NCBI GenBank assembly: GCA_014925825.1
Contig: JACGCK010000103.1
Span: 62,001 to 126,000 of the forward strand
Reading direction: 5' to 3'
DNA: 64,000 bases
Source of the DNA: Pholiota molesta
Taxonomy: Eukaryota; Basidiomycota; Agaricomycetes; Agaricales; Strophariaceae
Each line of letters opens with the position of its first letter. Position 1 is the first letter of the stretch. A program made the position numbers and the translations under genes. Shown one piece after another: positions 1 through 11,602 of this stretch. The notes below the pieces were generated by a model that was not told where the DNA came from, ran no database searches, and saw only the letters and a program-made list of their open reading frames with translations.

Positions 1-24
1 CTCTCATAGGCCTCATCACCAATA

Positions 25-1500
25 ATGCCATATCATACCGCGCCTGCCTCCACGGGCCCGATCAGCAATGTTCCTTATGAGATCCTCCAGGAAATCTTCA
101 CACACTGTCTCCCGCGATACCCTCTCCAGCAGAGTCCCCATCGGCGCAAGCCCATGCCTAACGCCATGGCCGCACCAATGCTCCTCTGTCACATCTGTTC
201 GTCCTGGAGAAAGTACGCACTAGCGTCTGCTACGCTCTGGACACATCTATCGTATAGCCTCACCATTGTAAAGGATTTCTACAGCACCAGCTCTGAATCG
301 GCGCCCGCGACATATGAGTTCGCTGACCGTGATATTGATTTTCTTCGGTGGTGGAAGAGAAACCAGGGTCAGATCTCTCCGTTTCTTCGCCTCGACGTGG
401 ATAGATTCGATCACAACCCCAGTGTCACCTTGCACACCCGAAAGCCAAGAGGAAGTAGCGAAGCCTTCCTTCTGGACTATATAACCTCGGCCCAGTATCT
501 CGACATTAACGTATTCTACTGGCATCTCCTCCGCGACACTCTCCAAGCAGGATATCCGGTTGTCTTTCCGAATCTACATACAGTGCTCGCAGAACTCACA
601 GCGACCCCTACCAACCCCTTCTACCAGCTCCAGACGCTCCTCCCAGCGTACGCTCTCCCAGCGCTGCGGCGCCTATCCATAAGTAATCAGTATACCCTCC
701 CCACGCACTTGGTTGCCCTCACCCATCTCCACCTGCACCCCGCAGTCTCCATCGTCATCTGGCACTCCTTCATCCGTGCCCTCCCACACCTCCAGTGGGG
801 CTGCATCGAGGTCACCCCCAGCCACATACAAGAGCCTATCGCGCAGAGCACCCCACCGCCGCCCCCATACACGCATGTGGCGCTGACAACGCTGTCTCTT
901 CTCGTGCGCGGCATGTTCGCCCGCACCACGGTGCTCCCGCTCAGCCTGCTGTTCACGGGCCTCCATCTTTCTGCCGTGCGCACGCTCTCACTCGCCGTGC
1001 TGGGCGCGCGCGCATGGGAGAACAGCCGGGCGCTTGCGGAGCTTTACACCGTTCTTAATGCCACGCCGGCGGTAACGACGCTCGCTCTGGAAGAGAAAAA
1101 GATCGTCTTCGACAGCCGCCGTGATATACCTATTGTCCCCCTTCCTACGCTCCGAGACGCAGCGCCGATCTGGCACCACGCCACGGAGCTCGCCCACATC
1201 CAACTCGCCCTGCCCGCCAGGATGCCCACGGGTAACACCGAAGGCGAAGAAGCGCTGCTCCTGCTCGTCCGTAATATTTTCTCCTCCGATAGCGTCTGGT
1301 TGGACCTCCAAAATGACGCCTGTCCGATTCGCGCGGTGACGGTAAGCCACGATGGGCAGCTGCGTGATATCAGCGACCTCACGATGTCGCGTGTTCGGGA
1401 GAGTGCGAGGACAGTGCCGAAGGTGGTCTTTGAGATTACTTCGGAGCTGGCGATTCAGGTGGCCGTGGATGTGCGGAGGGACTGGGGGTCGAGAGTTTGA
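25..1500 (+). CDS. F-box-like protein (intact, 491 aa)
   Basis: Single-exon reading frame of 491 codons. Residues about 10-70 carry the F-box-like block: a PYEILQEIF helix, HCLPRYP, then LLCHICSSWR and LWTHLSY. The same block is in every F-box paralogue of this window. The rest is Leu-rich, LRR-like in spacing, and ends with the family C-terminal block (VWLDLQNDACPI, then a final W-G tripeptide). F-box proteins of this type usually join an SCF ubiquitin ligase through Skp1 and use the C-terminal part to bind a substrate; substrate unknown. The start is the only ATG before the F-box, and neighbours begin a similar distance upstream. No frameshift or stop seen, so this is one of only two clearly intact F-box genes here. 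Function is inferred from the fold family only. Confidence 0.85.
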   Translation: MPYHTAPASTGPISNVPYEILQEIFTHCLPRYPLQQSPHRRKPMPNAMAAPMLLCHICSSWRKYALASATLWTHLSYSLTIVKDFYSTSSESAPATYEFADRDIDFLRWWKRNQGQISPFLRLDVDRFDHNPSVTLHTRKPRGSSEAFLLDYITSAQYLDINVFYWHLLRDTLQAGYPVVFPNLHTVLAELTATPTNPFYQLQTLLPAYALPALRRLSISNQYTLPTHLVALTHLHLHPAVSIVIWHSFIRALPHLQWGCIEVTPSHIQEPIAQSTPPPPPYTHVALTTLSLLVRGMFARTTVLPLSLLFTGLHLSAVRTLSLAVLGARAWENSRALAELYTVLNATPAVTTLALEEKKIVFDSRRDIPIVPLPTLRDAAPIWHHATELAHIQLALPARMPTGNTEGEEALLLLVRNIFSSDSVWLDLQNDACPIRAVTVSHDGQLRDISDLTMSRVRESARTVPKVVFEITSELAIQVAVDVRRDWGSRV

Positions 1501-2024
1501 CCATCGTTCCAGAGAGTCGCGATTTATGTACTATACAATTAGGAAATGGCAGGTTTTATCGAATACGTACCTATATGGCAATGCGGGAGTGGAGTATGAT
1601 ATGAATTTGCGCCTCACATTATTATTTTTTAAATCGAGATATAATCTGTCAATGATACGCAACGTGCAGTCAATGATCAGAGACGAATGGCACTTAAATT
1701 GGAAAGGAGAATACAAGCAGGAGGCTGTCATTTCTCGTTCAAATCTTTCTTATTTTTCTGGTAACTGGTTGAAACAAAATCAAGTCATAGGGTCGAAGGA
1801 TAGCTCATAGGTTTAACAAAATATAAACAAGGTATCTATCTACAAAATTCCAATCCAAAACCAATCGAGTTAAGCGTCCCCTGCTTCCTTCAAAATGAGG
1901 TCGGAATTGCACTGATATCTTCGTACACACTCCCAACATTGTGGGTGCCTAAAACTATTCCATCTCTAAGTTCAACATTATTTCGCTATTGGAGATGGTG
2001 TGCTTACAGTTCAGAACGAATCCT
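1501..2024. other. Intergenic, AT-rich, no gene seen
   Basis: Between the F-box gene at 25-1500 and the C-terminal end of the F-box pseudogene at 2025. Only short non-conserved frames. No tRNA, repeat or terminator-like structure recognised. Confidence 0.5.
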
Positions 2025-3940
2025 TTAGAATGTTGCACCCCATTCATTTCGCACATCCTCAGCGACCCGCGCGGCGTCGTCCGAAGTAATGTGGAAGATG
2101 ACATTGGGCACTCGTTTGGCATACTTCTGAATGCACAGCAAGATGAAGTCCCGAACATGATTTGATATCTCGTAGCCGCATATCGCGACTGAGCGTATAG
2201 GACACGCAGGGTTCGGAAGATCCAACCATGCAGTACCAGCCACTGCTGGAGGTGATTGCTGTTCCCAAATGGAACATTGTATTGCAACAGGTTTCATGGC
2301 TGTTCCCGAAAAAATATAGATAAACTGTTTCGAAGTAGAAAATTGAATAAACATGAAGAGTGTTTTAAATCTGTTTCTTTTCAGAAAACAATAAATTTAT
2401 CATAGTATATTTATTTTGGAAACAGCTTATCTGTTTCTTTCTAGAAATAGTTTGAATTTTTATTTTCCTGTTCCATAGATATTAGCCTGTTTCCGTGGAA
2501 CAGCCATTGAAACAGCCATGAAATGGCAAATAAAATTTAAAATGTTTCTTTCAGGAACAGATAAACTGTTTCCAAAAGAAATATGCAATGATAAATTTAT
2601 TGTATTCTTGAAAGAAACAGGTTTAAAACAGTCTTCATGTTTATTAAATTTTCTACTTCGAAACAGTTTATCTATATTTTTTCGGGAACAGCCATGAAAC
2701 CTGTTGCAATAGACTGTTCCATTTGGGAACAGCAATCACCTCCAGCAGTGAGCGGAAACGACACTGCGCACGAAGAGATCGAGCACCGCTTCTGGGTCCG
2801 CTTCCGGAATAGGGGGCAACGCAAGTTGCACACGGGTCAGCTGCGGTGCGGGTGTCCAAATCGGCGGGATGTCTTTCGGCGTCGCGGTCGGATTGTAGGT
2901 GTACAATGTGCGATACACATCCTCCAGGACGAGCGTTCTGAGCGCCGGCGCGGCACGCAGCACACTGTGGAGTTCGACGAGGGCGTGTTGGTCCGTCCGC
3001 GTCCTCGTGGGAGGGGTGGATAGCGAAAGGGTGTGCAGCGCGGGCAGATGGAGGTCGGTGAACAGAATATTCAGGGGGACACTAGGTGGCGTGCGACGTT
3101 GCCTTGGACCGCAACACGCAGCGTCGCCAGTTGAGGAAGGGAAGATCTGCGTGGCGCGGTGTAGTCCGCACTGGTCAGGGATTCGATATCAAAGTGCCCC
3201 CATTCCATACTTGGCACTGCACGGATAAAAGAAAACCAGTTATCAATGGAGGTCGACACCTGGAGGGCAATGTGTGTCAGCCTAGACCAATACTCTGGAA
3301 AGTTGACGGTATCTGATAGTTCGCGATCATTGACCAACAGACGGCGCAGCGCGGGGAGCGCATGATGTTGTAGGACGCGGTGGAACCGGCAGTGGCCGCG
3401 CCATGCTTGCGCCGATATCAGGGTATGCAACTTCAGGAACTGATATCCCGCCGGGCCGCTCCTGTAAATGTGATCCCAAAAGAATGCATCAAGCTCTAGA
3501 TACTGTGCCGATGCGATGTAGTCTAGGAGGAGAGCGTTTGTATCTCCGGTGAGCCTCTCCATGACCTCGCCGTCCGGGCGCCCCACGTTGGAACTGAAGT
3601 TAAGAAATGGCGAAATGAGGCCCTGATGCGTTCTCCACCATTGAATGAATTCGAGGTCGCGTTTGGCGCACGTCGACCAGGATGCAGTGTCCACGCCAGA
3701 GTCATCCTCCTCCGTGATAGTGACGGAATAGGACAAGTGGGTCCAGAGCGTAGCAGACGACAGTGCCACCATTCGCCAGGACGAACAGATGTGGCACAGC
3801 AAGATCGGTGCGATCCGTTTGTCTGGCTGTTGATAGAGGAGTGGGTATTGCGGAAGGCAATCGATGAAGATTTCCCCCAGGACATCGTACGGAAGCTTGC
3901 TTATTGGGCTCTCAGTTGAGCTTTCTGATGTCGATGGCAT
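2025..3940 (-). pseudogene. F-box-like gene broken by a frameshift and a CACTG MITE
   Basis: Minus-strand F-box paralogue. Start chosen at the ATG at 3940 (MPSTSESSTESPISKLPYDV), because paralogues at 16897 and 23681 start MPSTSEPS in the same place. The F-box and Leu-rich middle are open to about 3073, where a one-base loss in a C run shifts the frame: the next frame continues with the expected paralogue residues (LNILFTDLHLPAL). That frame runs to 2751, is cut by the element at 2241-2750, and resumes at 2240 with AWLDLPNPACPI, ending at 2025. The pieces on either side of the element are 213 nt each once one AGC copy is dropped, so the frame is exactly restored. Two independent lesions mean it is unlikely to encode a working protein now. 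Confidence 0.85.
2241..2750. mobile_element. Non-autonomous CACTA-like MITE (510 bp) in F-box exon
   Basis: The left end reads CACTGCTGGAGG and the right end is its exact complement CCTCCAGCAGTG; complementarity runs for well over 100 bp with few mismatches. It is flanked by AGC at 2238-2240 and 2751-2753, a 3-bp target-site duplication. CACTA-superfamily elements are known for CACTA/CACTG termini and 3-bp duplications. Short GGAACA/GAAACA motifs and complements are scattered through the subterminal parts, like transposase-binding arrays of that superfamily. There is no transposase frame. Superfamily assignment is inference from ends and duplication length. Confidence 0.8.
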
Positions 3941-4230
3941 TGTGGTGTTAGACAACAGCGAGTTTCGACACGTGTGTGACGTGCACGAAAGTAGCAACGC
4001 GACTATTTTAATACAGCCATCTAAAGTTATTAAATTTGAATTGATGAGCAGGGGTACTAGATAGCCTCATTATATTTTACCATCGAAATTCACCATCGAG
4101 AAATCCTCGACCCCTGGTAGATAACAAGTGTCTATCTCCTCTACACATTTGAGCGATCCGAGGACATAGGCTGAAGTCAAGGAAAGAATGACGAAGCTCA
4201 GTAGTGGACATTACAACGCCTTTCCACACT

Positions 4231-4359
4231 CCACTTCCACACTCCACCTGTCCCTCGTCTTATCCAACAGAAAGCTCAACTGGGAGCCCAATAAGCAAGC
4301 TTCCGTATGATACCCTACGGGAAATTTTCACCGATTGCCTTCCGCAATACCCACAGGCA
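4231..4359 (+). pseudogene. 5' fragment of an F-box gene
   Basis: Encodes only the N-terminal F-box start (TGSPISKLPYDTLREIF, then DCLPQYP) and then loses homology. The DNA closely matches the start of the minus-strand pseudogene at 3940-3840, so this is a head-to-head inverted copy of that 5' end. The open frame continues to 4569 but with unrelated residues. Probably a truncated duplicate; the retrotransposon starts about 220 bp further on. Confidence 0.7.
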
Positions 4360-4584
4360 TTGTGGGTGGATATCCACCAGCACGACGTGGGGAATAGCAA
4401 ACACATTCGACGGGTAAACACAATGACATTCCACGTCTTCAAACACTCACGACTGCATTGGATGGGACACCAGACATCCTGGGAAGAACGGAATGCGCCG
4501 GTGTCTCGAGGTCACAGCGGGATATCCACAGCGTCGGAGCTAGACCCACCTACACAGACCCTCCGTTAACCGTTGCGCCAGCAC

Positions 4585-5360
4585 TGTCAGGGGAATCTCC
4601 GTTTCCCAGGACATGGCGTCTATCACACCGCCCCTGCATGCTCGTCGCGCTAACGCGCCAACGCGCTCTATCATTCCTCACCCCACTCACGGCCGCTCGT
4701 CGTCATATCCTGCCCTCCCTCGCGCCGCTGGTACCTTTAGATATCACCCGGGCATCGGTTTCCTATAGCACATGCACTCCTCCCACCTGGCTCGCCCATT
4801 ATTTCCAATACTTACCTTTCCATATGCTTATCTCGCTTACCATTGATTTTGTTTTGATTTATTTCCTGATTTTATTCCTCACATATACTGCTGCACGAGA
4901 GACGGAATCCTTACTCTTTTCTCTTTGGATTCCCTCTCTCTGCAGGTATGTAATTACATTGACTTAGATGTATGTACGATTACTGTACTAAACCGACCAA
5001 GTCTTCGACCCATTTATTTGTGACCAAAAAATTCCATCTCTTCATCTCTTCAAAGGGTCTGAGGAAGGCCTGATGGAGCCTCATTTGGTGTGACCTCCGA
5101 AAAATCTCTTCATAAAAATGCTGTCGGAAGCCAAAATTTTGCATTTAAATCCTCAAAATGCTGAAATGCCTACTAAATTTGACTTCCAGAACTCTTCAAA
5201 AAAATTTGGGACCGTGACCACCTCCGAAAACTCTTCACTTCAGCAAGCCCTGTGACGCGTGACCTGAAGAGATGGTCGGTTCAGTACAGTATACTAAATA
5301 CAAACTTTGGATTCCCTCTCTCTGCAGTGCCGTGCGCACGTCATTGAGGTCGCCCTTACA
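4585..5360 (+). repeat. 5' LTR of chromovirus (with MITE inside)
   Basis: Matches the 3' LTR from TGTCAGGGG to CCCTTACA. Its 776 bp includes a 307-bp MITE plus the duplicated TA; without them it is 467 bp, against 483 bp for the 3' copy, which has an extra 16-bp unit of GCTAACGCGCCAACGC type. Confidence 0.9.
4983..5289. mobile_element. TA-target MITE inside 5' LTR (Tc1/mariner type)
   Basis: Ends read CTGTACTAAACCGACC and the complementary GGTCGGTTCAGTACAG, flanked by TA at 4981-4982 and 5290-5291. The 3' LTR at about 12010 carries the uninterrupted empty site CGATTATACTAAAT, which proves both the insertion and its 2-bp TA duplication. It therefore jumped in after the retrotransposon integrated. 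No transposase. Confidence 0.85.
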
Positions 5361-5464
5361 GTAGAAAAGAGTCCCCCCACCCAGACCGTCTTCCTGGCCG
5401 ACGCCGCGTCACTCGCTGCTTCGCTCCGCCGCCCAAGAAGACCTTCTAACACCTAAAGTCTATT

Positions 5465-6646
5465 ATGTCGCTTCTCCCGGCAGGCACAGCCGCTCCTGAT
5501 TCTGCCAACCCCCCTGCGCCCCCCACACCGGAGCAGCGCCTGGCACAACTGGAGCAGCGCATCCTCGAACTTACAAACCAACTCTCTACACGCACTGCCC
5601 CCAAATCACGCCTTCGCCCCTCCCCTCCTCCCGAGTTCGACGGAAGTCGTGACAAAGGGGAAACATTTCTTAATTCCTGTATCCTCTATATTGGGCTCTG
5701 CCCCGATGAATTCCCGGACGACGATCGCCGCATCCTGTGGGCCCTTTCTTTCATGAAGTCAGGCAGAGCGGCAGACTTTGCAACAAGAGTCCTCGACACA
5801 TCTTTCCAGACCGGCAACACTGGATATGATTCATGGGATGCTTTCGTCGCCGATTTCAAACACGAATTCACCCACCCGAACGAACGCCTCCGTGCCGCTA
5901 CGACACTCGAAGGCGATTCGTACTTCCAGGGCCGGCGGACGGTCGAAGCCTACATCGATCAATTCAAGCAGTTAGTGCGCAAGGCGGAATACGCGGATGG
6001 CGTATCTCTCGTCCTCAAATTTCGTCGCGGACTTTCGTCGAGCATCGGAGACACGATCGCTAGTCGCATGGAAGGACGACCTAAAGATGATAGGATTGCT
6101 GAATGGTACGCCGCTGCTCGAACCCTTGAAGACAATCAAATCTCCAATCAGGCATTCCATTCGGCGAACCGCACCACCACCTCATCCAAGCCATGGTCGC
6201 TTGCCAACGCCTTCCGCCCTACTGCAGTCACCACCACGCAAACCCGCGCTGCCAATGCTCCACCTCCCCCACCGCCGAGGGCAAACATGCAGCCTTTTCA
6301 GCCACGCGCGCCGTTTGTCCCCGCGCGCCCTGCAGCGACGAACCCTTCACCCGGAAATCCAGTTCCTATGGAAGTCGATGCTGCGCGTGCGCGAACAGGT
6401 GTGAATGGCGCTGGCCGTGCATGTTACCGGTGCGGCAGCCTTGATCACCTCGTACCTCAATGCCCGCATCGGTATGATGTCCGTTTCATGAGCACCGACG
6501 AGCGGTTCGATCTTGCCAACTCGCTCCTCGCCGAGGTGGATGCTGCAGATGCGACAGCTGCCTTTGGAACCGGAGAACCCAAAGAAATCTTGTTGACGGA
6601 ACGCGAAGTGTCCGAGGATGTGGATTTTCCACCCTGCGACGAGTGA
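5465..6646 (+). CDS. gag: Chromovirus Gag polyprotein (393 aa)
   Basis: The N-terminal third has an acidic/Gln coiled stretch, then a retrotransposon capsid-like region (residues about 60-220, with WDAFVADFKHEF and a YIDQFKQLVRKA helix). A Pro/Ala linker is followed by one CCHC zinc knuckle, CYRCGSLDHLVPQCP. Gag packages element RNA in cytoplasmic particles. Its TGA stop overlaps the start of the pol frame by four bases; pol lies in the -1 frame and has no early ATG, so expression by -1 frameshifting is likely. Intact. Confidence 0.9.
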   Translation: MSLLPAGTAAPDSANPPAPPTPEQRLAQLEQRILELTNQLSTRTAPKSRLRPSPPPEFDGSRDKGETFLNSCILYIGLCPDEFPDDDRRILWALSFMKSGRAADFATRVLDTSFQTGNTGYDSWDAFVADFKHEFTHPNERLRAATTLEGDSYFQGRRTVEAYIDQFKQLVRKAEYADGVSLVLKFRRGLSSSIGDTIASRMEGRPKDDRIAEWYAAARTLEDNQISNQAFHSANRTTTSSKPWSLANAFRPTAVTTTQTRAANAPPPPPPRANMQPFQPRAPFVPARPAATNPSPGNPVPMEVDAARARTGVNGAGRACYRCGSLDHLVPQCPHRYDVRFMSTDERFDLANSLLAEVDAADATAAFGTGEPKEILLTEREVSEDVDFPPCDE

Positions 6647-9600
6647 ACAATGCGCCCTCGTCGCTTTCTCTTAATTACTTTTCTGTGCTTGATGTAGAAC
6701 CGATCTCGGATGAATATACATTATCATTCCCTTCTACTATCGAGCCAGTTAAGGAATTGAGTACAGTCGCATCCACACCTCCAAACCCTCCTCGCCCCAA
6801 ATGGGAACACCGCCGACTCCCTAAGAGCTTCGTTCTAGCCGCACTTTCCCCTGGCCCCACTTCTCTATACATCCAAGCCGAGATTACAACCACGGATACA
6901 GAGCTGATGCGACGACTTCGTGCATTAATCGACTGTGGTGCAACGGGAATGTTTATTGACGCAGAGTACGTCAAGTCAAACGGCTTGACGACGCGCAAAC
7001 TCTCGCGGCCTGTCCCCGTTCTCAATGTCGATGGAACACCGAATGAACACGGCCTTATTACCGAGGTTGTCGATCTTGTGTTGACCTATAAAGGACATAC
7101 AGAACGGGCCCTGTTTGCCGTCACACGTCTGGGGAAGCAGAATCTAATATTGGGACACACCTGGCTGCACGAGCACAACCCAGAGATTAACTGGAAGACT
7201 GGGGAGGTCATGATGACCCGCTGCCCTCCACGTTGCACTACATGCATTACTGAAACCCGTACCAGGAAACAAGAGGAAAAGGCGGAGACAGCCAATCTTC
7301 GCACCTGTCGATCCGGACCATTCCCTGTCTTGATCGAAGATGTCGAGGACATGGAGGAAGAAATATATGCCTCTCCATCTCCTGATCCTGAATGCCTAGA
7401 TGGAAACCCGAGTGCTGATCCCCCGATTTCTTTTGCCGATGGAGATCGCCTTCTGGTTTCATCTGTACCTCCGGAAGCAGAGTTTATTCAGGCAGCCACC
7501 ACTACCTCCCAACGTCTAGCAGAAGCTTTCCATCGTAATCAAGCTCCAACCTCCAAGGATCTGCGCAATAATATCCCTGATCACCTAGGCGATTTCTCCG
7601 AGGTCTTCTCTAAGAATGCGTTTGATGTTCTCCCAGATTGCAAACCTTGGGATCATGCAATCGAACTCATTCCAGATGCGAAAACTACGTCGTGCAAGGT
7701 GTATCCATTATCACCAAACGAGCAGAAGGAGCTTGATGTATTCCTGCAGGAAAATCTAGAGACTGGACGCATACGGCCATCCAAATCTCCAATGGCATCC
7801 CCTGTCTTCTTCGTCAAAAAGAAAGACGGGTCACTTCGTCTAGTCCAAGATTATCGGGTGCTCAACTCGATCACGGTCAAGAATAAATACCCACTTCCCC
7901 TTATCTCTGATCTGATCAATCAATTACGGGGAGCGAAGTTCTTTACCAAGCTCGACGTGCGCTGGGGGTTCAACAATGTTCGAATAAAGAAAGGCGATGA
8001 GTGGAAGGGTGCATTTCGTACGAATCGAGGGCTGTTTGAGCCACTGGTCATGTTCTTTGGACTCACTAAGGCTGGACACGAGTAGTGTCTACTTGCAGGT
8101 ACCTGTGAGTCGACTCGTGGGAATACTTGCAAGTATACTGACTCGCGGATCCGGATCACTCGTTCCCACGGGTATGTCCGGATCCGAGTATGGATTTCCG
8201 GGATAGCAAATACTTGTGCAAGTACTTGTGGATATTGATATATTTAATTCTCTATGGCATTAATAATCATATTGCTAAATTTTATCTAATTGTGACTCTA
8301 AGAAGTATTTGACATGGTAATATCTGGGTAGTATAATTCAGAGAAGACAAAAATCGGTGGAGAAATGAGTGAGAAACAACTAAAATACTAGCCAATGCAG
8401 TGGTTGAGCGCATTTTGTAATATCTCAATCAATTCTCAGCCAAATATTATGGTCGTATGCTTGTTAAAAGAGGTAGTTTAAATATCTAACTGTACGCCAA
8501 TTTGTGAAAGGGCGATGGCTATATTAAACGAAGCATAGGCAAAAGCGTCTTTAAAGTAGTCAAAAAGAGTAGAAAACATAGATACTACTATAGCTCAGCC
8601 GAATGTTGCTCAAATATTAAGTTCTAAATTGTATCCTGTGGATCTACATGTCTTTTATTTATGTGCAAGTTTGCAAAAGGTACGGGCGGTTAACGTTTGA
8701 ACTGCAGGTAAAAGCGTTTTTAGATGCCCAAAGTACTTACTTAAATCAAATTATTAATAACTTTGTCAATTCTTATGCTAAAAATACAATCTTGGCATCG
8801 TTCGAAAGGACTTTTAGAGTTCTATAAGTCTATACAATTTATTTAATACATGACTCTTTGCAAGTACTTGCAAGTTTACCTGTAAGTACTCATCTCTACT
8901 TGTAAGGCAACAAGTACTTGCATACTTGCCAATACTTGTGAGTAAATACTCGCGGATCCAAGTCATCCGTGGGAAACTACTTGTACGGATCCAAGTATGA
9001 GATTTTAGTACTTCAATACTCGCGAGTAAGGATCCGCGAGACTCGCGAGTATACTTGTGTCCTGCCTTAGGACTCACTAACAGCCCGTCCACCTTCCAGA
9101 CGATGATGAATGATATTTTCCATGATTTAATTATGGAGGGTGTTGTTGTTGTCTATCTTGACGATATTCTTATCTTCACAAAGACGCTTGAAGAGCATCG
9201 TCGGGTGACTCGCCTGGTTCTCGAGAAACTCCGCGAACACAAACTATTCCTCCGGCCAGAGAAATGCGAGTTCGAACGCACTCGTATCGAGTACCTAGGA
9301 CTTATCATTTCGGAAAATCGAGTGGAGATGGACCCTGTTAAGGTCGCAGGTGTTGCAGAGTGGCCCCAGCCTTCGAATAAGAAGGAAGTCCAGTCATTTC
9401 TGGGTTTCGTAAATTTCTACAGGCGTTTTGTTCAAGATTTCTCACTTCACGCTCGCCCTCTCTTCGACCTTACCAAGAAGGATCAGCTCTGGGCATGGAA
9501 AGTGGCTGAGCAAGAAGCCTTCGAAATCCTAAAACACAAGATTACCTCCACCCCAGTACTGATTCTCCCTGACGATCAACAGCCATATCGACTCGAAGCT

Positions 9601-11601
9601 GACTCCTCCGATTTCGCTACGGGCGCCGTCTTGTCTCAGAAGTCCCTAGAGGATGATAAGTGGCACCCTGTTGCTTTCTATTCGAAAAGCCTCTCTTCAG
9701 TCGAACGAAACTACGAGATTCATGACAAGGAGATGCTCGCAATTATACGGGCGTTAGAGGAATGGCGACACTTCCTGGAAGGCGCGCAAAACACCTTTGA
9801 GATCTGGACTGACCACAAAAATCTGGAATACTTCATGACGGCAAAGAAATTGAATCGACGCCAGGCAAGATGGTCTTTATATCTGGCCCGCTTCGATTTC
9901 GTCATGCACCACCGTCCTGGTACGTCGATGGGGAAGTCTGACGCCTTGTCCCGACGAGCCGACCATGGATCTGGGTCTGGAGATAACACCAATATCACAC
10001 TCCTTCGCCCCGATTTCTTCGCTATCCGTGCACTTGAGGGTTTGGAGTTGGTTGGTGAGGAAAAGGAGATCTTGCGCGACATGCGAAAAGGACTTCGTGA
10101 TGGGAGACAGGAGGACGCAGTAGCCCTTGCAGCGCAGAAACTCCACGTGTCGTCGACGAGATCAATCCGTAGTTCGGAATGGAACGAACGCGAAGGGGTT
10201 TTGTACTACCGCGGCAAGATCTACGTCCCTACAGATGAAGACCTCCGTAGGCGGATCGTATCCCAACATCACGATACGCGTATTGGTGGGCACCCGGGTA
10301 GATGGAAAACCTTGGAGCTTGTTTCGCGCACGTACTGGTGGCCGCAGATGTCTCGATACATAGGACGTTATACCTCAACATGCGATCTGTGTCTAAGGAC
10401 CAAGCTGCAACGTCGCGCACCTATGGGCGAACTCCATCCAGTTCCTGTTCCAGACATGCCCTGGGATACTATCGGAGTAGATTTCATCGTCGAACTCCCA
10501 GAATCGGGAGGTTACGACTCGATCATGGTCTCCGTTGATCACCTCACGAAACGTTCGCATTTTATCCCCACCCATACCACTGTTACGGCCCCTGGATCCG
10601 CGCGTCTATTTCAGAATAATGTGTGGCGCCACCACGGCCTGCCGAGACGCGTCATTTCAGATAGAGGTGCACAGTTTGTAGCGGAATTTACGAAGGAGTT
10701 GTACCGTATATTGGGCATTAAACTGGCCGCCACCACTGCCTATCACCCACAAGGCGATGGGCAGACCGAGCGCGTCAATCAGGAACTCGAACAATACCTA
10801 CGCCTCTTCGTCAACGAACGTCAAAATGATTGGCATGAACTCTTACCGCTCGCCGAGTTCGCATATAACAATCATGTCCATTCCTCTACCCAACAGACTC
10901 CATTTCTCCTTGAGTCGGGTCGGCATCCGCGCATGGGGTTCGAGCCTTCTCCAACTACACGCGCAGAGGGTGCGAACGAGTTTACACAACGGATGAAATC
11001 GACGTTAGACGAGGCGCGCGCTGCATTGCAGAAGGCAAAGGACGATATGGCGAAATATTACGACCGAAGAAGAACACCCGCTCCAGAACTCAAGGCCGGC
11101 GATAAAGTTTACCTCGACAGCTCGGATATTTCCACTACCCGCCCTTCTAAGAAGCTTGCGCACCGACAACTCGGGCCTTACGTCGTCGAACGTAAGGTCG
11201 GACCAAGCTCGTACCGCCTTCGTCTTCCCGCATCCATGCGCCGCCTTCACCCCGTCTTTAACATTATCAAACTCACACCCGCACCCGTCGATCCTATTCC
11301 TGGTCGCCGCGCGCAACCCCATCCTCCACCGGTGTTGGTCGATGATGTTGAAGAATACGAGGTCGAGGAAATTCTGGACAGCCGTATGTTCCGTCGGCGG
11401 TTGCAATTCAAGGTTCGATATAAAGGGTTTACCATTGACCACGATGAGTGGGTTCCAGCCTCTGAAATCCATGCAGACGAGATGATCGCAGAATTCTACG
11501 CTCGCAACCCGGCCGCTCCCCGTCTCATTCAATCCACCGCATTCAACAGCATCTTTCCCGATCTCAGTGCGTCGGGGCGCCGCACCCTAGAAGGGGGGTA
11601 A
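6643..11601 (+). pseudogene. pol: Chromovirus Pol (PR-RT-RH-IN-chromodomain), split by hAT MITE
   Basis: Protease: LIDCGATGMFID, a DCG variant of the usual D-S/T-G. Reverse transcriptase runs from about 7650, with YLDD near 9155. RNase H includes HDKEMLAI and the EIWTDHKNLEYF block. Integrase has an HHCC zinc region (HHDTRIGGH, then CDLC) and the DDE core (GVDFIVELP, ISDRGAQF, HPQGDGQTERVN). A C-terminal chromodomain (VEEILDSR, then KGFTIDHDEWVPASE) marks it as a chromovirus; chromodomains often steer integration to particular chromatin. The frame is cut inside RT at 8067-9069. Element plus one 8-bp duplication is 1011 bp, so both halves share one frame and 1316 codons result if it is discounted. 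Both halves are otherwise open. Confidence 0.92.
8067..9069. mobile_element. hAT-like MITE (1003 bp) inside RT of chromovirus
   Basis: Ends read TAAGGCTGGACACGAGTA and the complement of TAAGGCAGGACACAAGTA. Flanked by GGACTCAC at 8059-8066 and 9070-9077, a perfect 8-bp duplication as hAT elements make. Subterminal parts are packed with ACTTGCAAGTA and CTCGCGAGTA-type motifs. AT-rich core with no transposase. Part of the core (a block around 8640-8730 with GTGCAAGTTTGCAAAA and AAAGCGTTTTTA-type words) resembles the inside of the element at 49008-49911. Confidence 0.85.
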
Positions 11602-11602
11602 C

